Shown here in pieces: positions 45,611 to 55,640 of a stretch of 64,000 nt of DNA. How positions within the stretch are numbered: the first letter of the stretch is position 1; each line of letters opens with the position of its first letter. The translations under genes and the position numbers were made by a program. Origin of the DNA: Bolinopsis microptera (taxonomy: Eukaryota > Ctenophora > Tentaculata > Lobata > Bolinopsidae); assembly GCF_026151205.1 (NCBI RefSeq), contig NC_087078.1, forward strand, positions 3,923,675-3,987,674. The letters are read 5' to 3'. The notes under the pieces were generated by a model. That model worked only from the letters and a program-made list of their open reading frames with translations. It was not told where the DNA came from and made no database searches.

Positions 45611-46634
45611 AATATCATCTCTTTTTGATTATAATGTCAGGATAATTTACACAGTCGAAACTTAATAAGGAGGTAATTTCAACGATTTCGAAATTTTACC
45701 TTTGAAAACGTTTCCTTGTGTTTAGGTAGGCATATCTGTCAATAACAGACTGAATATAGCACTTTTTACTCATTCAAGTTGGCATTAAATTCATATATAA
45801 TGCCATTTTAATATCGTGGGAAAGCAGAATATATTCGAAATCACGAATGAGCAAAATTCTCACCTTTCGCACGTGCAAACTTTGAGCGGACGTTGCGTGC
45901 GCATAAAATATTGAATCACCATAAATTTTTGCATAGTGTTATTTAATATATAGTTTGATAAGCATGAAAAGTTTCAGAAGATTTCAAAAAGAACTTGGAT
46001 CACAACGGGAGTCCAAAGTTGGTAAAAATCGTGAAAATAACAATTTTCAGTGATTTTAGCTATTTTAAATGAATTTGGGCGTGTCCCCACGTGTGCAACT
46101 TTTCGATTTTCAACTTTAAAACTAGCCTATAACACAATTTAGACCTTTAGGAAGCAAAATTGAGCTCCACAACCCAAGGGATGGCCCAACACCAGAGAAT
46201 ACTAATTCACAACTTTTGTGTTTTTATAAAATTATTCTTCAAAAAAGCACAAACTTCAATAGCGAATATCTTTATGAAGGAGCAAGGTAGGAAAACTTTC
46301 CGGTAGATTTTCAGAATGCTTGAACAATTATCTAAGATGAAAATGTCCTCAGATTTTGAATAAAATTACTCCTTAATGCTTTAAAATCGATTTGAAAAGT
46401 TATTATTTTGTCAAAAATCAAGTTTTAAAAACACTTAAATTGATGACGTCATCAAGTGATGATGATGACGATAAATTATTTTTCGATATAATGTAAACTA
46501 AAGTATAAACAATTATCTTTAAAACCTGTGGTTCGAAATGACTGTATCTTTTATACTTTTGAATCTACGGACACTTAAATGTAGGCTACAATTTACTGCA
46601 AAAGCGTCTATACTATATAATATATATATAGCTT

Positions 46635-47400
46635 CACGACAATCTGTTGTAAAACAGGGGTTCCAGAAAACCCACTTCCCGATACTCCTGCAACATGAAT
46701 TTTTTTTTACAGTCGATTTGGACAAGGTCTAGACGCTCTGCAAAGTTTCAGATCTCTAACTCAATTTTAACATGGTTTTTAAGGCACCTGAATATGGCGA
46801 TTTTGGGTTTTTTACCTAATTTCGTATAACATGCTGGCGCGTATTTTGCGCAAATTTCTTAAAAACCTCCACATAACTATTTCTTATTCCTGTCATCTTT
46901 AACATTGAATTAGAATGTTTTGAACTTAAATATACCTGCTGAACTACTTTCGATGAGTCTTAATGCCTGGAAAACAGTAAAGGGGATATAATAGTATAGG
47001 GGGTACATAGTGTTGTGAATATAAGGGCAACGGTTATGCTTGCCAGCATTGTGATCACGACAATCTATCGTAAAACAGGGGTTCTAGAAAACGCACTTCC
47101 CGATGCTCCTGAAACCTGAAACTTTTTTTGCAGTCGATTTGGTCAACGTCTAGACGCCCTGGAAAATTTCAGATCTCTAACTCAATTTTAACATGGTTTT
47201 TAAGGCACCTGAATATGGCGATTTTGGGTTTTTTACCGAATTTCGTATAACAGTGCTGGCGAGTATTTTATGCAAATTTCTTAAAAATCTCAACATAACT
47301 ATTTTTTATTCCTGTCATCTTTGACATCAAATTAGAATGTTTTGAACTAAAAATAAATCTGCTGAACGACTTCCGATGAGTCTTAATGCCTGAAAAACTC
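46635..47400 (+). repeat. Tandem pair, period about 421 bp
   Basis: CACGACAATCT, then CAGATCTCTAACTC, GAATATGGCGATTTTGGG and TTTCGTATAACA occur in order twice, the second copy starting at 47056. Confidence 0.85.
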
Positions 47401-47403
47401 CTG

Positions 47404-47460
47404 CCGGAGGCGGCGGCCTTCGGCCGCCGCCTCCGGCCGGAGTGCACGCTTCGCGTGCAC
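47404..47460. repeat. Two adjacent GC hairpins with TTC loops
   Basis: CCGGAGGCGGCGGCC-TTC-GGCCGCCGCCTCCGG (15-bp perfect stem) followed by GTGCACGC-TTC-GCGTGCAC (8-bp stem). Very GC-rich against an AT-rich background; similar hairpin modules occur inside T1-T3. Confidence 0.85.
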
Positions 47461-47605
47461 GAAAGAGGCTTGTAACGTGTACCAAAGGGGGTATAATAGT
47501 AAAGGGGGTATAATAGTAAAGGGGGTACATAGTATACCCACAATAAATGCACCGGTCGTGCTTGCCAGCACTGTGATTTAACGGGTGATACTCGTAAAAT
47601 ATTTG

Positions 47606-47728
47606 ATTCACGATGTCAATCCTTCGCAGCTCGGTGAGGCACAGTGGTGCATCTCGCCGATCTACCGAAGATGGTTGCGAGAAGCATTATTTGATGCACG
47701 CGCGACCCAGTAGTGCATCGCGCTACAA
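47606..47728. mobile_element. 123-bp insertion in a T5 head
   Basis: GTAAAATATTTG flanks it on both sides (47594-47605 and 47729-47740), and the sister at 21340-21357 is uninterrupted. The insert contains GTGCATC-type repeats and resembles sequence near 42230-42290. Its family is unknown. Confidence 0.65.
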
Positions 47729-47946
47729 GTAAAATATTTGTTCCATATATTGCTATACCAATGCGCGTTTTAAACTTTGACAGTCTATAACTCTTAGGTG
47801 CAATATAATAATAAAAGTATTCACATTCATAATTTGTCAGCAATAAGATCACATTGTCAATTGTTCTCTATTTGGTGAGAAAATATAAGCTAAAACAGAC
47901 CTAATCTCACTGAGTTATAGCTGTTATAAACTTAGCCGGGTTAAAC

Positions 47947-48061
47947 TTGTCATACGTTGTATGACCCGCCGCGCACGAAGTGCGCGGCTCCCCCTGTAGC
48001 GTCGAAGACGCTACAGTGACCGCTATAGTGAAGCGACCGTGGGGGTCACCACGTGATACAA
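47947..48061 (+). mobile_element. T1 element with exact empty site
   Basis: 115 bp, TTGTCATACGTTGTATGACC ... CACCACGTGATACAA, flanked by GGTTAAAC (47939-47946 and 48062-48069). The sister at 21551-21558 has a single GGTTAAAC. Confidence 0.92.
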
Positions 48062-49907
48062 GGTTAAACATGCAGTACATTGCGTTCAGTACTTATAATT
48101 AATATAGTGTTGATAGTTATAGTTTATGTTCTTACTCTTATTGGAATGCTGATTATGCTGAGGTTATCATTCACTTAAAACAATATGCTGTAATGTTTTG
48201 CGCGTTTCGTTGATTTTTATCGCTGAACCAGATTTTAAAAGACTTTAAACAATCAATCTAGCAGGAGAAGTAGGTGAACTGTAAAGTTTTAAGGTCATTA
48301 TTGCTAAACAATAGTCGATTAAGGTATTTTCGGGTCATCTTCATTCTAGTTAGTGTAGGGACTACGGGTGGAAGATGAATAATTAAAATTCCAACAGCAT
48401 CTTCAATCTTGTTGCCTTCATTGTGCTGATTCCGGGAAGCATTTTTGTAACGCTCTCATGGTACTGTAGAATGAGATATCGTTGATTTAAAATTGGGTAA
48501 TTATAGCAAATGTTGAATAATGGTCACTAGCCGCATCGCAACCAATACGTTGTTTATGTTATGTACGAGTACTTGTAGCATAACGTTACTATTTGTCACC
48601 TACAAACAGCTGGACTTGTAGTTGTAGAGTAATGTCTTAGTAATTTTCATAGTAGTGGCTTCTTCATATAACTTACGATCATGATAATCTATTTTTCAAA
48701 AAATCTAAAAGTGCAAGTGACCATTTGTCGAAAATTGGGAACAATTATCTTCTGCATGAACGTTTCTTGGAAAATTATCCCCAACTCTATGCTTCGGCAA
48801 TGGTACTTTTGTGGCTAAAGACATGATTTTCAATGACAATAATTACGGCAAAAAGAAGAGCAAATTGTCGATTACGATTTTTCAAGTCGAGGCTCGGAAA
48901 ATTATTTCGCTTAGTTTCTCACCTCACTCCTAGAATTGTGCTCTGCAGGAGATAATTTTCTTTGCGCCTGATGTTCAAATTTTTCCACTCAGGAGTCAGG
49001 TGGCCTTCAAATTAGTATAAAAAAATAAAACTTGGCCAAGGAATAGGAGTTTTAGAGCCCAAAATTGGTGGTGTCAAAAACGCGAATTAAATAGATAATA
49101 ATTATTTTAGTCTCTTGAGTCTTGACTATAGGGTTATACGGGTTCCTGCTAGTTTATCTAAAATTGATATATTATATCAATTGGGGTTTATTATGGTTTC
49201 TAAAGTTCTAAGATACCGTATCTTACTTTATATAAAGCCATTCATATCATCAACCGCAATGAAGACTTGAAATACTTCTTATAGGAGTCCCGATACAATC
49301 CTTGGTAGTCCTTTTCGATATTGGTTGAATATATCCGTATTCGTTGATCTTAAGCAAATATTTGGAAAAATTTCCTTCGTCTTCTGAACTATCATTGACA
49401 TTAGCTGAGAACTAGAGTCATAATTGTTTATAATTACTGAGATTCGGCAGAGAGACCGGTGCCATCCGATAAGCCGCTCGGGCGCTTTCCTTAGCTTATA
49501 AATATAATAACATCTATGACAGCCAAGTGCATTTTAAAGAAATTTTCCCTTGAGTATGATAATCATAACCAGTTTTATCGTGTTCAGCGTCCTCGAAAAC
49601 ATTTACATAGGGTTACATGATTTTCGCTTCGATATTCATTAACAAAAAATCCTTCTATCTTAAAATTTCTGGCCCAGCTGCCTGCTAGGTTTCAAAAGGT
49701 GATACCAGATCAAGATGCTGCAATAATTGCGCAGCTCCTATTATAATTGGATCCAATTACACGCGATACACTATACTATTCCATGTAAGGCCTGATCAAG
49801 TAGCTTGAGCTCTGGTGACGTAGTCGTATGCCGACTATCCTAGTCGGCATACGACACGTTACGAATGTGATCGCGTGTCCGAGGATTTACGAATCAACGT
49901 CACGGAT

Positions 49908-49984
49908 TAAACAGGATTAAACAGGATTAAACATAAAATTACCAGAGAGAACACTAACGGACTCGTCTTGGCTATACAAGAATG
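49908..49984 (+). repeat. Insertion with three AGGATTAAAC-type repeats
   Basis: About 72-77 bp absent from the sister near 23380. Begins with GGATTAAACA three times. Origin unknown. Confidence 0.6.
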
Positions 49985-50230
49985 ATAGGATCAGAGGAAA
50001 TAATTAACCTACGCGGGTGATGCTAATAGAGGGCTCTCTGCTTTGGGATAGTTTGTTTTGTCATTTGTTTCAAGCGGTGCTTTTTTGCTACTCTGTAGGT
50101 TTAGTTTAAGTTTCTTTGTAGGAAATTACAAGACTGGGCACATTGCCTGCGCCTAGTCATATTAGTCTTATTATATGACAGAATGTGTAAGCATAATCAA
50201 AATCAATCATTTATCAGCATTGTATGTGAC

Positions 50231-53200
50231 ATGGAAGTTTACAAGATTTTCAGTTTAGTGGCAATATTTTTGATTCCTTTAATAAGGGGTAAGTCTTGCT
50301 ATTTTCAACTATTTGATGTAACTATTTGCTTTTCATCTTTTTCAAAATTTGTATATTCTTTTTTTAAAGATTCTTAGACTTCTTCGTCTCATCAGTAATT
50401 TTTTATTGATGCCAGAATATCATTTTGATAACTTTAATATCACTTTATTCAATTGTTTTACAGCATCAGAGAAGCAGTTGACTATCGAAAGATCAGTATC
50501 GTTTAACCACCATGCCAACTACGATGCTGCAAAGGCACATGATGGAGACTATCAAACCTGGTACAACGTAAAAGATGGAGCAGTGACTGGGAACTTTCTG
50601 AAGTTATATCTCTCACGAGCTTATAGCATCGGAGAAGTTAAGATGATTAGTAGGCAGGATAATCATAAAGCTTTTGCCGAAAGGATGAAGAACACAGAAG
50701 TTAGGGTCTACTCTACTAAAAATGTAGAGACCAAAGTGTCGAGTTGCGGAAAAATAAATGGTGATGAATTTTACATTTTTATATTTGTAAAATGTCTCTG
50801 AAGTTTAAATATAAGTTAATTGATTACTAAATAAATGATAACGAATCTCTCGCCAAGATCTTTAGCAGATGATTAATGACACAACATAAATTACAGAGGT
50901 GAATCCCGGGAACCCACAAACTATAGAAGATCGGACCTACTCTCTGAACTGTGACGGTGTAGTGGGGGACATGCTGTATCTCACTGATCTGAATTATGAC
51001 GCAGAAGCGGGACACAACATAGCTGAAGTCGAGATATTAGGGTCAGGTAGGTGATATCATGAGATATGATATCGGTGCTGTACCATGTGATGGAATATTG
51101 GAATGATTATACATAGTGTAAATATATTCCAATATTCCAAATTTACCTTACTAATACTTATGACTTATAAAATATTTTCAACAGCTCATGATAAGTTTTG
51201 TTTAAAAACTTTCTAAATTTTCTTTAAATAATTAAATATAAAATCGTAAATTTTAGTCGCGATGAAATGATTTTAATATTATTCAGAATATTTGTCGATA
51301 GAACGATCTGAAGCAAAAAGCTGGTACAAAGACGCCTCATCTAATGAAACTACACGTTATGCTCCTGAGAAAGCTTATGACGGAGATTACATGACCAACT
51401 ATATGGTTAAGGACGATGATGCTGAAGGAAACTTCTTGAAGCTGTTCCTTCTAGAAAAGTACAGGGTAGGCACAGTGAAGCTGACAAACGTAAAGGAAGG
51501 TTGTTGCGAGCAAAGAATACTTGGCACAGTGGTCATGGTGTATTCCATTGACGAGAAGGGAGAAACAAAGGTTGCAGATTGCGGTGAAGAAATAACTGGT
51601 AAGCTGACCTATAGTGTATAATATTAATCTAGCAAAGTCATGGCACTACCAGATGAGTACAGATAACAGAATAGGCAGAAGTTTCACTCATAAGATTTAT
51701 AATTAAAACGATTCGAGTATTAAGCCCTAAATGATATTTTCTTCAACCAGAGTACGACAGCAGTGTAGAATTCCAGACATTCTCTCTAAACTGTAACGGA
51801 GCAGCGGGGGACATGATTTACATCACTGATACAGAACTTGATTATGGAGGAAAGCTTGGCCACTCTATATCTGAAGTGTTTGTGATAGAATCTACTCAAC
51901 CCATACATGGCCGTAAGTTGCGCGAAACTGAAAACCGGTGCTATGGTTTCATTAATATGATATCATAGAACGGCTGCAGAGCAAGCAATCCCAGACTCCG
52001 CCTTTAAAACATGGTATTCGCGCAGTTTAGATGTAATTTTACCTAACTAAGATATCAAACGTGGGCAGCCCAATCATATTGATTCGGAGGTCTTGCTGAA
52101 GCAAATATGTGTCTCCTCTTCTTGCGGTGTAAAACATCGTCACCATTAATATTGGGCAGTATCGAGATAGCCCGACCACTGTCCGCGGACCACTGTCCGC
52201 GGACCACTGTCTGCGGACCATCGTGTCTTGAGGAGTTGGAGGAATGGAGTCCGGGAGTTGATGCTCAGGACAAAGCTTTGTTATCTTTTTTGTAGTAGAA
52301 TGTAGGATCCCATCGAGGACTGAAGATTCTCGGTGGACATTCATAACAACGCAGTTGTTACATTTGGAGCGGACACGAGGAGCATGAGCAGAGGAGTTAG
52401 CAAGACCTCCGGCATCAGAGGGAACCGGTCACTGCGGCGGAAGTCACTGCGGCGGAGGACGGTACGGCGGAGGACGGTACAGCGGAGGACGGTACGGCGG
52501 TAGTTTCCAAAAAGGTTGGACGGTACGGCGGATCACATGACACCCACTTTACTTTGGACAGTACGGCGGTACTACAAGAAACTGTACCTAAGACAGAACT
52601 TACACATTCAACTTGTGTTGTTCTAGATTCGCATTATTATTATATATTTTTTTCTTAGTTTTTTTCTTCTTTCTTAATTTTTGTTAGTTTAGTTGTTAAT
52701 TTTTTTTATTCAGGGCTTTGCAGACAATGTAAATCGAGAATATTGAGTTGTTGAAAATCAAAAAGTTAATATAACTAAATCCCACACATCATTATCAAGA
52801 AATTACAGCAATCAATAATTCACATAACACTTCTGAGCAGATCCAGATAATTCAAGACATCATCTTCGTAAGCGTGGTAGGTCTGCACGATGCGGTGAAT
52901 CCTCCTGTCCTTGTCGCTGTGATCTTTCTTCCTCTTCGGTGGGTTCTCTCCGACCAGGTAGGCTGCGTGCTTCCCATCTGTTGAACTCTGCTCCATCTGC
53001 AGTGCTGTTATGAAGTTGTAGATGGTGGGGTTAGAGTGTCCAAGGATAGTGGAAAACTTCTTGTTCCAGGATTCCACGAAATTGTTTGTTCTGTTCATGT
53101 GGAAATGGGTCCGATCGTAGGCGTTCCAGGAGAGTGGAGGAAACTTAGCTCGTCCAGTACCAGAGGAGGTGGTCAGTCCCTGGATCCATGTCGTCTGGAA

Positions 53201-55494
53201 GTAGGCGAGGAGGTCGTCTATCTCCAAGGACGGTGGCATCTGGTCCAGGATACTGAAGAAGGCGTCCGGGACGTCCGCTGTAGGAATGTAGGCGAGGATC
53301 ATCAGTCTGCGTATCCAGATCCGGGTAGGAGTGTAGGTTTTCTGACCAGTAGTGGGGTCCGTCGTAACTCGCTCGTACTGCTCCTTGTAGCCAAGTCGCT
53401 GGACAGCCCGCATCACCGCTTGACACAGATGGAAGTAGCAGCCATCAACTTGTGCGGAAGGGAAGGTGGCAGATAAGGCATTCCGGAGAGCTAGCTCGTA
53501 GTCCACCATGATGTTGTCTGGAGAGAAGTTGCCAAGACTGTCGAGGGCTTCGAAGGCTTCCTTGTAGATGGGGGTATCCTTGTGGGTGAGGAGGATGTAG
53601 ATGCAAGGGAAGACCCAGGTAGCGTCCTCGTTGAAGTTGACCATCTCAGCGTGAATGGTGAGGAGTTGGTAGAAGAGCTGAGGAGAAGAGGAGAAGGTCG
53701 CGTCCACGTACCAAGAGCTGCTGTCCTCCAGGGCTCGCAGGTTCTTCTCCGTCCCAAAGATGATAACTCGTCGGTCATCGTCTTTGTTATCAAACTGGAG
53801 CATAGGTTCGCCAGCTAGAGACATGCAGTCGTCCTCCTCCAGTTCAAGGTCTGCCAGGTTCGTCGGAGCTCTAGGGACAGGGTTCTCCTTCCGGCGGGCT
53901 CTCTGAGCTTGCTTCTTCACCGCTTGTTCACTGGGGAGGAGGAAGCGAGCAGTCTGGGACAGCGAGCCAGTAACGGAGCAGTAGATTCTGTGGTTCTGAG
54001 TAATCGTAGTCGCAGCCAGATCGTGGACTTGGGGGAGGGTTTCTCGGACTTCGCAGTCAGCTATGTCGGCACTGTGGTTGTGAGGCTGGGTGACTGACAC
54101 CAGGGATCCGTTGAGGGTGTAGAGTCGTCCCTTGCATCTGTCGTTCTTCTTCACGCACCTCCAAGCCTGTCGTCCATCCAGAGTCGGCTTTCCATCTTTG
54201 GAGTAGCGGAAACCACGGTGTAGAAGGTTCTGACTCTTAGCAGTTCTCCCTCTGACCACCTTCACCGTATCTTCATCGAACATCGTTGTAGCTGTTGTAG
54301 TGTTGCAGTACTGGAGATGGTAGTGCTAATGAGATACTCTCCTCAACTTTGATCCGCTTTATATACTGTTTGCCTCTATCATTATCTACGTTTCAGTGAG
54401 CAACCTCTCTTCTTGGCTACGGTTGATCAGATTCCTGGATGCGATCCCTCGTGACGTGTTCTCATGCCCTTGTTATTACCCATTGCATCTCGGCGCAGTG
54501 ATATGAGATCTCACCGTAACAAGCTCATCATGCACTTACGCGATCTGATACGAACCAGAAAGTGGAACAAGAACTGTTCTTAGCAATCACAATGTATATG
54601 TTAAACTTTATCCAATTTAATTTTAATTAAAATTAATTTCGAAGTAACAAAGAGGAAAATAGAACTTTTTAAAGCTAATCGATTTTGTTATATTAGCAGT
54701 GCAGTCTGTCTTATAGGTACAGTTTCTAGTAGTATTACCGCCGTACTGTCCAAAGTAAAGTGGGTGTCATGTGATCCGCCGTACCGTCCAACCTTTTTGG
54801 AAACTACCGCCGTACCGTCCTCCGCTGTACCGTCCTCCGCTGTACCGTCCTCCGCTGTACCGTCCTCCGCCGCAGCGTCCTATACCCGCATCAGAAGATG
54901 CTACAGGGTCATGAGCAGCGCATGATATACCAGCATGCCTCTTGTTGCAGAAAACGCAGAAGCTTGGGTTGGCTCTGGAGACGATGAGGGTTTTACCAGC
55001 TTGAGTCCACTTGTCGAGAGGTGAGATAGGTTTGCAGATAGGGTCGCAGGGTAGGGCTGAGTTCATCCGTTTCGTTTTCTCTGAGACCATAGTTGTAGTT
55101 GTTCAAGAAGGAGTTGATGATAGAAATGATTGATGCAGTCTGATAATAGTTATTCTTTATATATTGCATGATGTGAACTGATCTCGTAAGGTTGCTTAAT
55201 CGTTTAATAAGCCTTGACACCACCGCTGATTGAAATTCGCGTGCGATGATGTGAACCCTGCTTGACTCAGGGGATGATGTGAACCCTGCTTGATTCAGGG
55301 GATGATGTGAACCCTGCTTGATTCAGGGGATACTGTTATTATACAGTAATATGATCTGGTAGACAGGTGTCCGCAGACAGTGGTCCGCAGACAGTGGTCG
55401 GGCTATCTCGATACTGCCTAATATTGATTTCTATTTTTTAGATTATTTTAGTATTCGTATAAATTTAATAAGACCGGCTGGACTACACTATTGA
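50231..55494 (+). CDS. Secreted two-domain FTP/F5-8C-like lectin, copy C
   Basis: Exons 50231-50288, 50464-50760, 50897-51046, 51287-51598, 51751-51912 and 55442-55494. Leader and domain 2 are almost the same as copy B. Domain 1 resembles copy A in its AKAHDGDYQTWYNVKDG loop and has two extra residues in SRQDNHKAFAERM. The last intron is stretched to 3.5 kb by a complete MULE transposon (52155-55418). The final exon has lost the early stop found in A and B, so the tail runs HYFSIRINLIRPAGLHY before TGA if the old acceptor is still used. All other splice sites are intact. Whether the long intron is still spliced out is unknown. Confidence 0.82.
52820..54283 (-). CDS. MULE transposase with FLYWCH zinc finger
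   Basis: 487 residues, intronless, starting at ATG 54283. An N-terminal FLYWCH-type zinc finger (about residues 25-75: GFRYSKDGKP, AWRCVKK, CKGRLYT, PHNHSAD) would bind the element's ends. The MULE catalytic domain (about residues 190-300) shows WYVDATF with the first Asp, then IMVDYELALRNAL with the second, and GCYFHLCQAVMRA carrying the CxxH signature; FVESWNKKF near residue 425 is a candidate for the catalytic Glu. The full frame and intact ends make it possibly functional. The Mutator-like assignment rests on these motifs; 8-bp rather than 9-11-bp duplication is slightly unusual for the group. Confidence 0.92.
   Translation of the reverse strand: MFDEDTVKVVRGRTAKSQNLLHRGFRYSKDGKPTLDGRQAWRCVKKNDRCKGRLYTLNGSLVSVTQPHNHSADIADCEVRETLPQVHDLAATTITQNHRIYCSVTGSLSQTARFLLPSEQAVKKQAQRARRKENPVPRAPTNLADLELEEDDCMSLAGEPMLQFDNKDDDRRVIIFGTEKNLRALEDSSSWYVDATFSSSPQLFYQLLTIHAEMVNFNEDATWVFPCIYILLTHKDTPIYKEAFEALDSLGNFSPDNIMVDYELALRNALSATFPSAQVDGCYFHLCQAVMRAVQRLGYKEQYERVTTDPTTGQKTYTPTRIWIRRLMILAYIPTADVPDAFFSILDQMPPSLEIDDLLAYFQTTWIQGLTTSSGTGRAKFPPLSWNAYDRTHFHMNRTNNFVESWNKKFSTILGHSNPTIYNFITALQMEQSSTDGKHAAYLVGENPPKRKKDHSDKDRRIHRIVQTYHAYEDDVLNYLDLLRSVM
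54890..55090 (-). CDS. Small Cys/His-rich ORF in MULE end
   Basis: A minus-strand frame from ATG 55090 gives a short protein with FCVFCNKRHAGISC, a knuckle-like Cys/His cluster. It then runs into the Gly-Arg-Tyr-Ser repeats encoded by the CCGCTGTACCGTCCT units. Possibly the first exon of a second MULE protein, possibly chance. Confidence 0.35.
55245..55330 (+). repeat. 28-bp tandem repeat, three copies
   Basis: GATGATGTGAACCCTGCTTG with a TTCAGGG tail repeated three times inside the MULE right end. Confidence 0.85.
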
Positions 55495-55640
55495 ACTTGG
55501 AGTTGTAATCAAATTATGACAATATCCAATTATGGTTATTTGGCTAATCGTATTTTTCTTATGAGATCATTGTCGATATTAATCAACAGTTTACTTCATT
55601 TAGATTCTAAGACTTACAAGTTTAATTCAAGTTCAATTCA

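Larger units (their letters stand above)
43731..47577. repeat. 3.8-kb composite insertion absent from the sister segment
   Basis: The sister at about 21314-21325 passes straight from AATAGGAC to the T5 head, while here 3.8 kb intervenes. It consists of a palindrome-plus-flank unit given twice (43731-45287 and 45288-46620), then a unit of about 421 bp given twice (from 46635 and 47056). No coding potential is seen; short ORFs run through inverted arms. Confidence 0.8.
52155..55418 (-). mobile_element. Complete MULE-like DNA transposon, 3.26 kb
   Basis: Ends are inverted repeats starting GGCAGTATCGAGATAGCCCG and continuing through two or three GACCACTGTCCGCG units. TAATATTG flanks the element on both sides (52147-52154 and 55419-55426), an 8-bp duplication. 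The paralogous lectin introns at 17325 and 25550 lack it. Inner subterminal blocks near 52430-52600 and 54710-54880 are also inverted and rich in CCGCCGTACCGTCC-type units. It encodes one transposase on the minus strand. Confidence 0.92.

Noticed and set aside
53036-53818. Plus-strand and other-frame ORFs over the MULE transposase
   Set aside because: Shadows of the high-GC transposase frame; no motifs.
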